Shown here: piece after piece, positions 24,120-25,809 of the stretch
How positions within the stretch are numbered: position 1 is the first letter of the stretch
Layout: every line of letters begins with the position of its first letter
Assembly: GCA_029851325.1 (NCBI GenBank)
Contig: CP099830.1
Coordinates: forward strand, 16,279 to 42,087
Reading direction: 5' to 3'
DNA: 25,809 bases
Source: Candidatus Shikimatogenerans bostrichidophilus
GTDB lineage: Bacteria > Bacteroidota > Bacteroidia > Flavobacteriales > Blattabacteriaceae
Position numbers and translations under genes: made by a program
The notes under the pieces: model-generated
What the model was told of the DNA's origin: nothing
Seen by the model: the letters and a program-made list of their open reading frames with translations, nothing else
Databases searched by the model: none

Positions 24120-25809
24120 TTTTAAAAAATATAATAACAAAATTTATAATAAATGGATATATTATAAAGTTTTTAGTTCTAATTATAATAAAAATAAAAA
24201 ATCTTATTCTTTATTATTACCTCCACCTAATATTACTGGGGATTTACATATAGGACATATTTTAAATTTTACTATTCTAGATATATACGCTAGAATTAAA
24301 AGAATGAAAGGATATAATGTATGTTGGATCCCTGGTACAGATCATGCATCTATAGCTACTGTTATTAAAGTTTTAAAAGAATTAAGAATAAATGGAATAA
24401 ATGTAAATAATTTAAGTAAAAAAAAATTAAAAACTTTTTTATTTAATTGGTCAATTAAATATAATAAAATTATAATAGATCAATTAAAAAGTATTGGTTG
24501 TTCTTGTGATTGGGATAAATTTCAATTTACTCTTGATAAAAGGAATTATAATTCAGTAATTAAAGTTTTTATATTTTTATATAAAAAAGGGTTAATATAT
24601 AAAAAAAATAGAATAATAAATTGGGATATAGTAGCTAAAACTACTATATCAGATGAAGAAGTAATATATAAAAAACAGATTAATTATTTATATTATATTA
24701 AATATTTTACAGAAGATAAAAAAAAATTTTTAGTAATAGCTACTACTAGACCAGAAACTATATTCGGGGATACTGCAATATGTATAAACCCTACAGATAA
24801 AAGATATATAAATTTTATAAATAAAAAAGTTATTGTCCCTATTGTTAATCGATTAATTCCTATTATAACTGATAAATCTGTAGATATAAATATAGGAACT
24901 GGATGTTTAAAAATAACCCCTGCACATAGTAAAAAAGATTATAAAATTTATAAAAAAAATAAAAAAAAAATAAAAATTATTAATATTTTTAATGATGATG
25001 GGACTTTAAATGTAAATTTTAAAAATTATAAAGGGAAAGATAGATTTATAGTAAGAAATAAAATATATAAAGAATTAAAAAAATTAGGTTATTTAATAAA
25101 AAAAGAAAAAATTATAAATAAAATAGGTTATTCAGAAAGAAGTAATACTATAATAGAAAAGAAATTATCTTTACAATGGTATTTAAAAATGGAAAACTTT
25201 ATAGAACCTACATTAAAAATAATAAAAAAAATTAAAATATTACCTAAAAAAAAATATATTAATTTATTTTATAAATGGATAAAAAATTTAAAAGATTGGA
25301 ATATATCTAGACAATTAATATGGGGTCATAAAATACCAATATATTATTATAAAAAAAATGTAATTATAGCTACTTCTTATAAAAATGCTATAAAAAAAAT
25401 AAAAAAAAAATATAACAAAAAAATAAATAAACATGATCTTAAACGAGATAATAATGTATTAGATACTTGGTTTTCATCTTGGATATTGCCTATATCAGTT
25501 TTAAATGGTATAAATAAAAAAAACAATTTATTATTTAATTATTATTATCCAATTAATTTATTAGTTACTGGATATGATATATTATTTTTTTGGGTATTAA
25601 GAATGATTATGTTTAGTTCTTTTTATATAAAAAAAGAACCATTTAAATATATATATTTTACTGGGATAGCTAGAGATAAGAATAAAAAAAAATTATCAAA
25701 ATCATTAGGGAATTATAAAAATTTATATTATTTATTAAATAAATATGGGGCAGATGGGGTAAGAATAGGTATATTAAATAATAATTATGATAATGATTTT
25801 ATTTTTAAT
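24106..25809 (+). CDS. valS: Valyl-tRNA synthetase, 5' part (runs off window)
   Basis: ValS charges tRNA-Val with valine and edits mischarged threonine. The frame opens at the ATG at 24106 inside rplQ and stays open for 568 codons to the window end; the family has about 850-950 aa, so the anticodon-binding domain is outside. Seen: PPPNITGDLHIGH with the HIGH motif at 48-51, WIPGTDHASIAT, the editing domain with TTRPETIFGDTA, WGHKIPIYYY, VLDTWFSSW, VTGYDILFFWVLRMIM, and the second signature as KLSKS (529-533) instead of KMSKS. Its substrate tRNA gene lies at 7624-7698. No frameshift is seen. Confidence 0.96.
   Translation, partial: MKNYNFKKYNNKIYNKWIYYKVFSSNYNKNKKSYSLLLPPPNITGDLHIGHILNFTILDIYARIKRMKGYNVCWIPGTDHASIATVIKVLKELRINGINVNNLSKKKLKTFLFNWSIKYNKIIIDQLKSIGCSCDWDKFQFTLDKRNYNSVIKVFIFLYKKGLIYKKNRIINWDIVAKTTISDEEVIYKKQINYLYYIKYFTEDKKKFLVIATTRPETIFGDTAICINPTDKRYINFINKKVIVPIVNRLIPIITDKSVDINIGTGCLKITPAHSKKDYKIYKKNKKKIKIINIFNDDGTLNVNFKNYKGKDRFIVRNKIYKELKKLGYLIKKEKIINKIGYSERSNTIIEKKLSLQWYLKMENFIEPTLKIIKKIKILPKKKYINLFYKWIKNLKDWNISRQLIWGHKIPIYYYKKNVIIATSYKNAIKKIKKKYNKKINKHDLKRDNNVLDTWFSSWILPISVLNGINKKNNLLFNYYYPINLLVTGYDILFFWVLRMIMFSSFYIKKEPFKYIYFTGIARDKNKKKLSKSLGNYKNLYYLLNKYGADGVRIGILNNNYDNDFIFN

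Noticed and set aside
1..25809. CRISPR arrays, insertion sequences, prophage genes, toxin-antitoxin modules or riboswitches
   Set aside because: I saw no spaced direct repeats, transposase or integrase motifs, or structured leaders; nearly every base is accounted for by housekeeping genes.

Overview
The window looks like a piece of the very AT-rich chromosome of a reduced, host-restricted Bacteroidota (Flavobacteriia-like) endosymbiont. G+C is about 15-20% by eye (not counted). The proteins are dominated by Lys, Asn, Ile and Tyr, genes touch or overlap almost everywhere, and no mobile elements are visible. The lineage call rests on Bacteroidota-specific small families (DUF4290; a short DUF4295-like protein beside L28 and L33), a Bacteroidota-type L2 C-terminus (HPMGGGEG followed by SSKYII) and the direct fusA-rpsJ junction without tuf. 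Sulcia, Blattabacterium, Uzinura and Shikimatogenerans are the known kinds of organism it resembles. A retained class II aldolase argues mildly against Sulcia, but I cannot name the species from sequence alone. The genetic code is standard: era ends in TGA and rplF in TAG, and the other stop codons I inspected are TAA.

Layout. (1) 1-2038, plus strand: 3' end of rsmA, era, and a HisH-like amidotransferase that has lost its catalytic residues. (2) 2053-6493, plus: a complete sufBCDS iron-sulfur cluster set. (3) 6488-6986, minus: rpmB-rpmG and a 34-aa DUF4295-like gene; the last two are shorter than usual gene-finding cut-offs. (4) 7029-7698, plus: a DUF4290 gene and tRNA-Val(UAC). (5) 7723-8769, minus: class II fructose-bisphosphate aldolase. 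(6) 8849-25809, plus: map followed by the merged str-S10-spc-alpha cluster (rpsL to rplQ, with infA, rpmJ and rpoA), then the 5' two-thirds of valS, which runs off the window.

How the genes fit together. Nearly everything serves translation: 26 ribosomal proteins, EF-G, IF-1, Met aminopeptidase, RNA polymerase alpha, the rRNA methylase RsmA, the 30S GTPase Era, and a tRNA-Val with its own synthetase. SUF supplies Fe-S clusters, and aldolase is the only central-carbon enzyme seen.

Most notable points. The HisH-like ORF is full length but lacks the nucleophilic Cys, the catalytic His and the oxyanion PGVG motif. Era keeps its P-loop, DTPG and KH domain but has lost both guanine-recognition motifs (G4 and G5). 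L29, L30 and SecY are missing from the ribosomal cluster, and map has moved to sit overlapping rpsL. A-tracts of 13-17 lie inside conserved genes. The tRNA-Val acceptor stem carries a U4/C69 mismatch. I found no CRISPR array, insertion sequence, phage gene, riboswitch or convincing hairpin terminator, and no gene-free stretch above about 140 bases.
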